From the NCBI GenBank assembly GCA_964397665.1, contig CAYNJW010000015.1, positions 1 to 11,827 on the forward strand: DNA of 11,827 nucleotides, in the 5' to 3' direction. A program made the position numbers and the translations under genes. The first letter of the stretch is position 1. Every line of letters begins with the position of its first letter. Under the pieces are notes generated by a model, which worked only from the letters and a program-made list of their open reading frames with translations, did no database searches and was not told the DNA's origin. This document shows, piece after piece, positions 7,381-11,827 of this stretch. The stretch comes from CAYNJW01 sp964397665. GTDB lineage: Archaea; Nanobdellota; Nanobdellia; Pacearchaeales; GW2011-AR1.

Positions 7381-7878
7381 TTAACTCACAATTATTTTTT
7401 TAGAATTATGCAAACAGACATATCTCTTAGTTACTGAACTCTTGCCATCTGGAGTTCCCAAAATTATTGGAAATAGTTCTACACTTTCAAAAGGTTCTTG
7501 TAATAATACATAATATGGTGGTAAAGCACTTGCTGGAGCAATAGAATAATAAAATGGAATTCTTGCAGCATTTCCTCCAGAAACTGTTTTTATTTCGAAA
7601 CCATTGATTGCATAATTTCCTTCATTAACAATACTTAATTTACTACCTGCAGTATTATAATATGCATCAAATTTTAATTCTCTACAAACTTTTTCAGCAG
7701 TTAAACCATTCTTTTCAACGCTGTCTCTGATAAATCCCCTCATCCAAGCAAAAATAATCGCTGCTAAAATTAAAATTAAAACAACCATCAAAATAGTTGC
7801 AACAGTTGGTGACAAAGCATTTTTATTTTTATTAAAAAATGTTTTACCATTTTTATCAACTCTTTTGAAAAACTCCAT
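7381..7878 (-). CDS. Archaeal type IV pilin-like protein (PF07790-like N-terminus)
   Basis: 165 residues. An unusually long basic leader of about 21 residues (rich in K, N and F) ends in KNKNA and is followed by LSPTVATILMVVLILILAAI, the archaeal pilin N-terminal helix with the hallmark SPTVAT. The residue before the predicted cleavage is alanine instead of the usual glycine, which archaeal prepilin peptidases can accept. There is a single cysteine in the exposed part and no glycosylation sequon, unlike its neighbours. A TATA box centred 25.5 nt before the ATG indicates a leaderless monocistronic mRNA. It is a minor or alternative pilin. Confidence 0.76.
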   Translation of the reverse strand: MEFFKRVDKNGKTFFNKNKNALSPTVATILMVVLILILAAIIFAWMRGFIRDSVEKNGLTAEKVCRELKFDAYYNTAGSKLSIVNEGNYAINGFEIKTVSGGNAARIPFYYSIAPASALPPYYVLLQEPFESVELFPIILGTPDGKSSVTKRYVCLHNSKKIIVS

Positions 7879-7899
7879 ACAAAAAACTAGTTAATTGGA

Positions 7900-7907
7900 T
7901 TTATAAA
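7900..7907 (-). promoter_or_regulatory. TATA box of the pilin gene at 7381-7878
   Basis: TTTATAAA on the minus strand, centred 25.5 nt from the ATG at 7878. It is preceded by GAAAATG, matching the upstream element of the major pilin promoter, which suggests joint regulation. Confidence 0.7.
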
Positions 7908-7917
7908 CATTTTCAAA

Positions 7918-8403
7918 TTAAACTCGCTCTGTAGCAATCCTCTTACAAAAAACATAAATTCCATCTTGTTTAATATATGGTTGAACTTCGACAATTGTTA
8001 AATCATCAGATAAAACTTCTGTTGACCCATCTTTTGAGACATTATAAGTTGAACAATTAATACCCTCAACACCGTATGCTCCTTGGACAGAAATATTATG
8101 CCCCACCCAATCAAGAGTATAAACTCCAAAATCTAAATTAGGATCTGTTCCAACTCTGACTCGATAACCATAAATATCAAACAAACCCTTATTGACAATT
8201 GTAAGATTTAATAAATCAGTAGCAGAATCATAATTTATATTTGAAATTTGAACAACTACATCCTCTGGACATTCTTGTGAATCTATTAAATTAACATTAC
8301 TTTTTAACCAACCAAAAACCCATGCAGCGACAGATAATGAAAGAACAATTAATAAAACATATGAAACTACAATACTCACACCTCTTTTATTATTCTTTAA
8401 CAT
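7918..8403 (-). CDS. Archaeal type IV pilin-like protein
   Basis: 161 residues from the ATG at 8403. The leader MLKNNKRG is followed by VSIVVSYVLLIVLSLSVAAW, a pilin-type helix with cleavage expected after G8. The exposed domain has three cysteines and four sequons (NLT, NIS, NCS, NVS). An in-frame ATG at 8421 exists, but GAGGT lies exactly 6 nt before the ATG at 8403, and that start gives the short basic leader normal for this family. The gene overlaps the end of the preceding pilin-like gene by 14 nt, so the two form one operon. It is probably a minor pilin. Confidence 0.76.
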   Translation of the reverse strand: MLKNNKRGVSIVVSYVLLIVLSLSVAAWVFGWLKSNVNLIDSQECPEDVVVQISNINYDSATDLLNLTIVNKGLFDIYGYRVRVGTDPNLDFGVYTLDWVGHNISVQGAYGVEGINCSTYNVSKDGSTEVLSDDLTIVEVQPYIKQDGIYVFCKRIATERV

Positions 8404-8902
8404 TAACATACCTCTCTCCATTTATCTCACGAATAAAAACTATATAAGACTTACTACCCTTTGAAAAATTATAAGAAAAATCAATCCCATCTGCTGAAAG
8501 ATTTACACTCCTTTCGCTATTCAAATCTAAACTTGATTTTTCACCAGGGGATTTACATGAAGAACTTCCGGAAAAATTCATACAAGAAATTCCTGAAATT
8601 AAATAATTTTCCATAAACAATTTATCAGAAGAAATGTAATAAACAACTAATCCAGTTTCAGGATAAACAAAATTCAAATAATCTACACTTACATTAATAA
8701 AATCTGAAATCTTATTCTCGCCATTTGAGGCATTATAATCTATTACTCTCGATAACTCATAATCAAACTCATCTGCAAAACTTGAAAAATCTTTCTGTTC
8801 TCCTCGTGAATTAACTTTATTCGCTCCTAGTGTTAGGCTAACAACCAATGTTGCAATAATCAAAGTTGCTAAAATAAAAAACTGCCCCCTCTTCGAATTC
8901 AT
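8390..8902 (-). CDS. Pilin-like protein with class III-type leader
   Basis: 170 residues. Leader MNSKRG is followed by QFFILATLIIATLVVSLTL, a membrane helix with the K/R-G-Q cleavage context of class III prepilins but without glutamate at +5. The exposed domain carries two cysteines (107 and 116), likely a disulfide, and five sequons. It opens a two-gene operon with the overlapping pilin gene. A TTTATAAA box centred 25.5 nt before the ATG gives a leaderless mRNA. It could be a minor pilin or a secreted protein anchored by the same type of helix. Confidence 0.68.
   Translation of the reverse strand: MNSKRGQFFILATLIIATLVVSLTLGANKVNSRGEQKDFSSFADEFDYELSRVIDYNASNGENKISDFINVSVDYLNFVYPETGLVVYYISSDKLFMENYLISGISCMNFSGSSSCKSPGEKSSLDLNSERSVNLSADGIDFSYNFSKGSKSYIVFIREINGERYVNVKE
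8410..8414 (-). promoter_or_regulatory. Shine-Dalgarno deciding the start at 8403
   Basis: GAGGT on the minus strand, 6 nt before the ATG at 8403 and inside the reading frame of the preceding gene. It favours this start over the upstream in-frame ATGs at 8409 and 8421. Confidence 0.55.
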
Positions 8903-8923
8903 AAATTAATTAACAAAAAGAAG

Positions 8924-8931
8924 TTTATAAA
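8924..8931 (-). promoter_or_regulatory. TATA box of the two-gene pilin operon
   Basis: TTTATAAA on the minus strand, centred 25.5 nt from the ATG at 8902. An 8-bp inverted repeat lies 9 bp upstream of it. Confidence 0.65.
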
Positions 8932-8940
8932 ATATTCTAA

Positions 8941-8965
8941 AATCTGTAGGCTAGTTATACAGATT
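8941..8965. repeat. 8-bp inverted repeat upstream of the pilin operon promoter
   Basis: AATCTGTA at 8941-8948 and TACAGATT at 8958-8965 are perfect inverted copies separated by 9 bp. Centre-to-centre spacing is 17 bp, compatible with a dimeric regulator, and the position upstream of the TATA box suits an activator. It could instead be part of the 3' end of the upstream gene's transcript. The 150-bp stretch 8903-9052 shows no gene. Confidence 0.4.
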
Positions 8966-9052
8966 ATATTAAATTTTAAGAAAATAAATACCTTATAACT
9001 TTTTAAGAATAACTTTATCCACAGTGCTGTTTAAATAATTTTTATCAAACTT

Positions 9053-9583
9053 CTATTCCTCTATATCACTTTGAAAAGGTTCCCAAGTCTTAGAATTATA
9101 TTCTAATCTATCAAGTCTCTTTTTAATAAACTCTGAAGAAAGAGATTGTGACAATTCATAATGAAGCAATTTAGAAGCTTCTTCCTCTAGAAGACTAAAA
9201 GGAAACAAGGGTTTCAAGTTTAACCTAGTTAAAATCCTATCTAAATCATCTGCATGTGTAATATCTGAAGCAGAAATAGTCTCTCCCCTAGAGAGAATAT
9301 GTAAATCCTTAATTAAATTACTTTGAATTTGATAATCATAAGTATCACCTTTCTGAGATGGACTTTGTCCTCTACCTTCCATTTCACAAAGAGCCAACTG
9401 AAAAGTTAAATATTCTTCTCCAGCAACATTTGTTTTTCTAGATTCAGGTAAATATTCTTCTCCAGTGAGTGGATTAATAGTTGATGTAGCTTCACCAATA
9501 CAGTTAAATCTCTTAGATCCTAGGTATCTTACCTCCTCCTTAAGCATTCTTCTTCTATCAACATCTGATTGTGTATCTTTCAT
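9053..9583 (-). CDS. Hypothetical soluble protein
   Basis: 176 residues from the ATG at 9583. No signal peptide, membrane helix or recognised motif is seen. The protein is charged and mostly helical in its second half (LLEEEASKLLHYELSQSLSS, then KKRLDRLEY). GEEYL occurs twice, 16 residues apart, and there are two cysteines. A TTG two codons upstream is in frame, but the TTTATAAA box is centred 25.5 nt from this ATG, so the ATG is the likely leaderless start. The gene has its own promoter between the SRP RNA and the pilus locus, and nothing ties it to either. I do not recognise its function. Confidence 0.75.
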   Translation of the reverse strand: MKDTQSDVDRRRMLKEEVRYLGSKRFNCIGEATSTINPLTGEEYLPESRKTNVAGEEYLTFQLALCEMEGRGQSPSQKGDTYDYQIQSNLIKDLHILSRGETISASDITHADDLDRILTRLNLKPLFPFSLLEEEASKLLHYELSQSLSSEFIKKRLDRLEYNSKTWEPFQSDIEE

Positions 9584-9604
9584 AAACAATTAAAAAATAA
9601 ATAC

Positions 9605-9612
9605 TTTATAAA
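9605..9612 (-). promoter_or_regulatory. TATA box of the hypothetical gene at 9053-9583
   Basis: TTTATAAA preceded by AAAAGA on the minus strand, centred 25.5 nt from the ATG at 9583. It supports that ATG over the upstream TTG. Confidence 0.65.
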
Positions 9613-9654
9613 TCTTTTAGTTTATTATATCCTAATAAGGGTAACAAAACAAGT

Positions 9655-9910
9655 GCAAACCCAGGGGTTAGCTCAAATCCCAAACAAAGAGGCCAGCAAA
9701 ATTCCTCAGTTCTGCGACCCTTCTCGCGCCTGAACCATACCTTAGGGCTGCTCCGATCAAGGCCTGACCCGTTTCAACATAGCAAGACCAAGAAGGACAA
9801 AACCTCAACGTCGTTTTACTAACATTTGAGTGTTCATATCACGCCCCCCATCAACTCACCATAAAGCCCGTTAGTGAACAGCGCAGGGCTAGCACGCCAG
9901 TTTGGTTTGC
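9655..9910 (-). ncRNA. ffs: Archaeal signal recognition particle RNA (7S RNA)
   Basis: This GC-rich island of about 256 nt stands out from the AT-rich surroundings. On the minus strand it contains the SRP helix 8 signature: GGGTCAGG at the 5' side and GGAGCAGCCC at the 3' side (9747-9772), the M-domain binding site of SRP54. The ends pair as GCAAACC (9910-9904) with GGTTTGC (9661-9655), the terminal helix 1 of archaeal 7S RNAs. The 5' part would be the Alu domain. The size is close to the roughly 300 nt usual for Archaea. A TTTTAAAT box lies about 25 nt upstream of the inferred 5' end, and T-rich sequence at about 9642-9653 may end the transcript. The RNA scaffolds co-translational targeting of membrane and secreted proteins. 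Exact ends are inferred from helix 1. Confidence 0.9.
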
Positions 9911-9930
9911 AAAATTTATAACTCAAAATC

Positions 9931-9938
9931 ATTTAAAA
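9931..9938 (-). promoter_or_regulatory. TATA box of the SRP RNA
   Basis: TTTTAAAT on the minus strand, centred 24.5-25.5 nt from the first base of helix 1 (9909-9910). This agrees with the 5' end inferred from base pairing. It lies back to back with the promoter of the plus-strand protease gene. Confidence 0.6.
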
Positions 9939-9961
9939 GAGTTACTATTCAAACACTTAAA

Positions 9962-9969
9962 ATTATAAA
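9962..9969 (+). promoter_or_regulatory. TATA box of the metzincin-like gene
   Basis: ATTATAAA followed by C, centred 25.5 nt before the ATG at 9991, implying a leaderless mRNA. It is divergent from the SRP RNA promoter about 30 bp away. Confidence 0.6.
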
Positions 9970-9990
9970 CTACAAAATCTCCAAAAAATA

Positions 9991-10935
9991 ATGGGGTGGC
10001 AAAAAATAATTTCATTAATCTTTCTACTAATAATAATTTCTACACTTACTTTCGCATTTTTCCCAAATTTTAAAGATTCATTAAATAAAATAGATAATGG
10101 AATAAAAAACATAAACAAACAAACTCCTGAAAATCTCCCAGATGTGGACAATATAAGTAAAGAAATACAATTTATACCTGAAATAAGATTCAACCACAAT
10201 AATATTTCCTACAAATACGGACCAGATTGTGAAAAAAGAAAAGAAAAAATGGATGAAGCTTTCAAAATAATTGAAGATAAAACAGAAAAAATTTCATTTT
10301 ACGAAGTAAACAAAAACGAAGACATTAAAATAACTTGTTCAAATGAAAATCTTAGTAATGAGAAAGGTGTTTTTCTTGCTGGTGAAGGCGGACCAAATAA
10401 AATAATTAATCTAAGTTTCAACCCTTTAATTCTCCACGGTGGAATAATCCTTTATGGTAAAAAACATGAAAAAAGCTGCGAAAAACCAATTGTAGAAATT
10501 CATGAACTATTGCATGTATTTGGATTTAACCATCAAAATAACAAATCTTTAATTATGTATCCATATTATCACTGTGAACAAAAAATCCCTAAAAATATTC
10601 TTAACAAATTGAATGAAATATACTCTAAAGAACCAACTGCCGAATTATATTTTACAAAGATAAATGTTACAAAACACAAAAATTATCTTGATTATAATTT
10701 AGAAATAAAAAATGAAGGATTACTTACTGCAAAAGATATTTTACTTAAAATAATTACTTTAGACGAAAAATTAGAAGAAATTGAAATCGCTCCTTTGAAA
10801 CCAGGAAGTATAACAACCTACACAGTTAAAAATCAAAAACTCCAATCTGAAAAAATTAATGAAGTCTCTTTTAAAATTTCTACCACAACAAAAGAGCTAT
10901 TTAAAGAAGATAATACAAAAACTTTAAAATTATAA
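9991..10935 (+). CDS. Membrane-anchored or secreted metzincin-like zinc metalloprotease
   Basis: 314 residues. A hydrophobic N-terminal segment (about 5-24, IISLIFLLIIISTLTFAFF) is a signal peptide or anchor. The catalytic motif HELLHVFGFNH (171-181) fits HExxHxxGxxH: three zinc-binding histidines, the general-base glutamate and the metzincin glycine. It is followed by SLIMYP with M189, the expected Met-turn. Residues 1-170 would form the upper half of the catalytic domain. Residues about 215-314 are beta-rich, with LEIKNEGLLTAKDI and LKPGSITTYTV resembling a CARDB-type adhesion domain. The protein contains several cysteines and N-glycosylation sequons, as expected for an exposed protein. Its substrate is unknown. 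The closest known types are matrixin-like and related metzincins. The ATG is supported by the TATA spacing. Confidence 0.85.
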   Translation: MGWQKIISLIFLLIIISTLTFAFFPNFKDSLNKIDNGIKNINKQTPENLPDVDNISKEIQFIPEIRFNHNNISYKYGPDCEKRKEKMDEAFKIIEDKTEKISFYEVNKNEDIKITCSNENLSNEKGVFLAGEGGPNKIINLSFNPLILHGGIILYGKKHEKSCEKPIVEIHELLHVFGFNHQNNKSLIMYPYYHCEQKIPKNILNKLNEIYSKEPTAELYFTKINVTKHKNYLDYNLEIKNEGLLTAKDILLKIITLDEKLEEIEIAPLKPGSITTYTVKNQKLQSEKINEVSFKISTTTKELFKEDNTKTLKL

Positions 10936-10945
10936 ATACACAATC

Positions 10946-10953
10946 TTTTTAAG
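10946..10953 (+). promoter_or_regulatory. Candidate TATA box for the repeat array and tRNA-Ser transcript
   Basis: TTTTTAAG is centred at 10949.5, so transcription would start near 10975, a few bases before the first repeat copy at 10982. A second possibility is TTATAAAT at 10930-10937, overlapping the protease stop codon. No good TATA box lies immediately before the tRNA itself (only GATATTTG inside the repeat), so the array may be transcribed with the tRNA. The T run may also help terminate the protease mRNA. Confidence 0.4.
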
Positions 10954-10981
10954 CACAAATCAAATAATATTAATAAGTAAA

Positions 10982-11006
10982 GATATCGCATAGTTCCCTT
11001 CGGTCT
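10982..11006 (+). repeat. First partial copy of the 67-bp tandem repeat, cut by the assembly gap
   Basis: These 25 bases match positions 4-28 of the repeat unit. Upstream sequence (taataagtaaa) does not match the end of the unit, so this is the true left border of the array. Confidence 0.8.
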
Positions 11007-11106
11007 NNNNNNNNNNNNNNNNNNNNNNNNNNNNNNNNNNNNNNNNNNNNNNNNNNNNNNNNNNNNNNNNNNNNNNNNNNNNNNNNNNNNNNNNNNNNNN
11101 NNNNNN
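11007..11106. other. Assembly gap of 100 Ns
   Basis: Exactly 100 N characters, the conventional placeholder for a gap of unknown length. The left side ends at repeat position 28 and the right side begins at position 29, so the contigs broke inside the array and the true number of repeat units is unknown. Confidence 0.97.
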
Positions 11107-11212
11107 CGCTAACGCGAATGCGATATTTGTAAAGAACTGAAGAAAGCCGATATCGCATAGTTCCCTTCGGTCTCGCTAACGCGAATGCGATATTTGTAAA
11201 GAACTGAAGAAA
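11107..11212 (+). repeat. 67-bp tandem repeat array abutting tRNA-Ser
   Basis: Positions 11107-11145 match unit positions 29-67 and 11146-11212 is one complete unit, both identical where they overlap. The unit starts with GCCGATATCGCATAG, exactly the first 15 nt of the tRNA that follows, so the tRNA sits in phase as the next unit. Within the unit ATATCGCAT pairs perfectly with ATGCGATAT (9 bp), enclosing a small TCGC-TAAC-GCGA hairpin. Thirty of 67 bases are G or C, well above the surroundings, which suggests a structured RNA. It also shares CCCTTCGG with the tRNA variable arm. There are no variable spacers, so it is not a CRISPR array. Confidence 0.85.
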
Positions 11213-11293
11213 GCCGATATCGCATAGTGGTATTGCACTGGATTGCTAATCCAGACCCTTCGGGGTTCCAGAGTTCGATTCTCTGTATCGGCG
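11213..11293 (+). tRNA. tRNA-Ser (anticodon GCU)
   Basis: A complete class II cloverleaf: acceptor GCCGATA pairs with TATCGGC, discriminator G. D stem GCA/TGC. Anticodon stem CTGGA/TCCAG with loop TTGCTAA, giving anticodon GCT that reads AGC/AGU serine codons. Long variable arm ACCC-TTCG-GGGT. T arm CAGAG/CTCTG with loop TTCGATT. CCA is not encoded and no intron is seen. The first 15 nt are shared with the upstream tandem repeat. Confidence 0.96.
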
Positions 11294-11318
11294 TAACTAA
11301 ATTTAAAACAAAAACAAA

Positions 11319-11651
11319 ATGGAAAAAGAAATCGGAAAAATTCTAAAAGGCGAATACCAAGGAACAACTACAGAAATTGTTGTTGGAATTAAAGAATACA
11401 ATGGTAGAGTTGGAGTTGATATTAGAGAATTTACACAAAGTGAAACATATTCAGGACCTACAAAAAAGGGTTTAAGAATCCCTGCTGACAAATTTGAAGA
11501 ATTCAAAAATATGATTAACGCAATTAAGCCAGAAGATATTGCATCAGAAACAGTTGAAGAAAAACCTGCAGTTCAAGAACAAACAACTATTGAACAAACA
11601 ACAGAAGAAGTAGAAGAAGATGCTGGTATCGACAATGAAGGATATATGTAA
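11319..11651 (+). CDS. PC4/Sub1-like single-stranded DNA-binding protein with acidic tail
   Basis: 110 residues. Residues about 17-70 form a PC4-type domain: GIKEYNGRVGVDIREF, then SGPTKKGLRIPADKFEEF, matching the family pattern of a strand with VDIREF followed by P-T-K-K-G and a final helix. PC4 folds bind single-stranded DNA as dimers and act in transcription or DNA repair in eukaryotes, and archaeal members are thought to act as chromatin or transcription cofactors. Residues about 72-110 are an acidic Glu/Thr/Gln-rich tail, probably disordered. The ATG is 25 nt after the tRNA 3' end. No TATA box sits at the usual 25 nt and no Shine-Dalgarno is visible, so the message may come from the tRNA transcript. 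Confidence 0.82.
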   Translation: MEKEIGKILKGEYQGTTTEIVVGIKEYNGRVGVDIREFTQSETYSGPTKKGLRIPADKFEEFKNMINAIKPEDIASETVEEKPAVQEQTTIEQTTEEVEEDAGIDNEGYM

Positions 11652-11667
11652 ATATCTTAGATTTAAA

Positions 11668-11698
11668 AGATACGAATAAGTATCTATAATTATTTTAT
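11668..11698 (+). terminator. Hairpin plus T-rich terminator after the PC4-like gene
   Basis: AGATAC at 11668-11673 and GTATCT at 11680-11685 form a 6-bp stem with a 6-nt loop, followed by the AT-rich tract ATAATTATTTTATTA. An alternative stem TATCTT (11653-11658) with AAGATA (11667-11672) would exclude the first. The rest of 11652-11759 shows no gene. Confidence 0.45.
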
Positions 11699-11759
11699 TA
11701 GCTTTTGGTTTAAAATTGCGCTTAACCTACAAACAAAACATCCAAATGAAACAGTGGTT

Positions 11760-11827
11760 TTATCTTTGATAAATAACAACTTTAATTTCATGTGGAACAA
11801 CTTCTAAATTGCGGATAAAAGGTGTTA
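11760..11827 (-). CDS. Possible C-terminal end of a minus-strand gene running off the window
   Basis: One minus-strand frame is open from the edge for 21 codons to a TAA at 11760-11762. The peptide ends NLEVVPHEIKVVIYQR, protein-like in composition, and the other two minus frames have stops at or near the edge. A T-rich stretch (TTTTGTTTG on the minus strand) about 20 bp beyond the stop would suit termination. It would converge with the PC4-like gene. Too little is visible to name it. Confidence 0.35.
   Translation of the reverse strand, partial: TPFIRNLEVVPHEIKVVIYQR

Noticed and set aside
8404..8421. Longer start (ATG at 8421) for the 7918-8403 pilin
   Set aside because: The GAGGT at 8410-8414 lies inside that extension and 6 nt before the ATG at 8403, and the shorter leader is typical of the family.
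863..8902. Archaellum (flagellum) operon
   Set aside because: ATPase and platform are shared by archaella and pili, but flaC/D/E, flaF, flaG and flaH homologues are not seen, and the platform is split in two.
8985..9005. Extra TATA-like element (AAAAAGTTATAAGG on the minus strand) in the intergenic region
   Set aside because: No start codon or structured RNA lies about 25 nt downstream. It is likely chance in AT-rich DNA.
9015..9023. TTATCCACA, identical to a bacterial DnaA box
   Set aside because: All other evidence is archaeal (7S RNA, class III pilins, TATA promoters), where origins use Orc1/Cdc6. It is a single copy with no cluster, so I treat it as chance.
9584..9589. TTG start two codons upstream of the hypothetical gene's ATG
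   Set aside because: The TATA box is centred 25.5 nt from the ATG at 9583, the same as other leaderless starts. With the TTG the spacing would be an outlier.
9963..10199. Minus-strand frame opposite the protease N-terminus
   Set aside because: It is antisense to the signal peptide region of a well-supported gene, and its hydrophobic composition is the mirror of that sequence.
10970..11158. Minus-strand open frame spanning the N gap
   Set aside because: It is open only because Ns cannot encode stops. The known parts lie in the structured repeat.
10982..11212. CRISPR array
   Set aside because: The repeated copies are identical over the full 67-bp period with no variable spacers, and the unit continues in register into the tRNA.
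11176..11367. Minus-strand frame across tRNA-Ser
   Set aside because: It is antisense to a complete tRNA and to the start of the PC4-like gene, with no promoter or ribosome site.

Overview
The window looks like a fragment of a very AT-rich archaeal genome, most likely a DPANN-type lineage (Woesearchaeota/Pacearchaeota-like). This placement is inferred from gene content and signals, not from a phylogeny. Supporting features are class III (archaeal) prepilin signal peptides, a FlaI/TadA-type ATPase, an archaeal-type SRP 7S RNA, a PC4-like protein, TATA-box promoters at a fixed distance from start codons (leaderless mRNAs), and a class II tRNA-Ser without encoded CCA. A run of 100 Ns at 11007-11106 shows that this is a scaffold.

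Positions 1-8902, all on the minus strand, form an archaeal type IV pilus/Tad-like surface-filament locus. In transcription order it holds: a minor pilin (8390-8902) overlapping a second pilin (7918-8403); a third pilin with its own promoter (7381-7878); a candidate 29-codon leader ORF coupled to the probable major pilin (6799-7248), followed by a T-rich terminator; then a long co-directional block of an E5-type pilin (6171-6713), the motor ATPase (4596-6116), a 52-residue peptide (4388-4546), two membrane platform proteins (2829-4391 and 1987-2829) and two more pilin-like proteins (1273-1941 and 863-1279). A HerA-like ATPase with its own promoter (1-823, cut by the window edge) comes last. 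The ATPase would power subunit extraction from the membrane, the platform proteins would couple it to filament assembly, and the pilin-like proteins would be processed by a prepilin peptidase not encoded here.

Positions 8903-9990 hold a soluble protein of unknown function (9053-9583) and the SRP RNA (about 9655-9910), both on the minus strand. The SRP RNA promoter lies back to back with the promoter of a plus-strand gene.

Positions 9991-11827 are mostly plus strand: a membrane-anchored or secreted metzincin-like zinc protease (9991-10935); a 67-bp tandem repeat array interrupted by the assembly gap and running directly into tRNA-Ser(GCU) (11213-11293), whose first 15 nt are also the first 15 nt of the repeat unit; a PC4/Sub1-like single-strand DNA-binding protein (11319-11651); and, converging from the right edge, what may be the last codons of a minus-strand gene.

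The points most worth a second look are the repeat array that shares the tRNA 5' end, the leaderless ORF coupled to the major pilin, the small coupled peptide ahead of the platform gene, the unusually constant TATA-to-start spacing, and the atypical apical loop of the SRP RNA.
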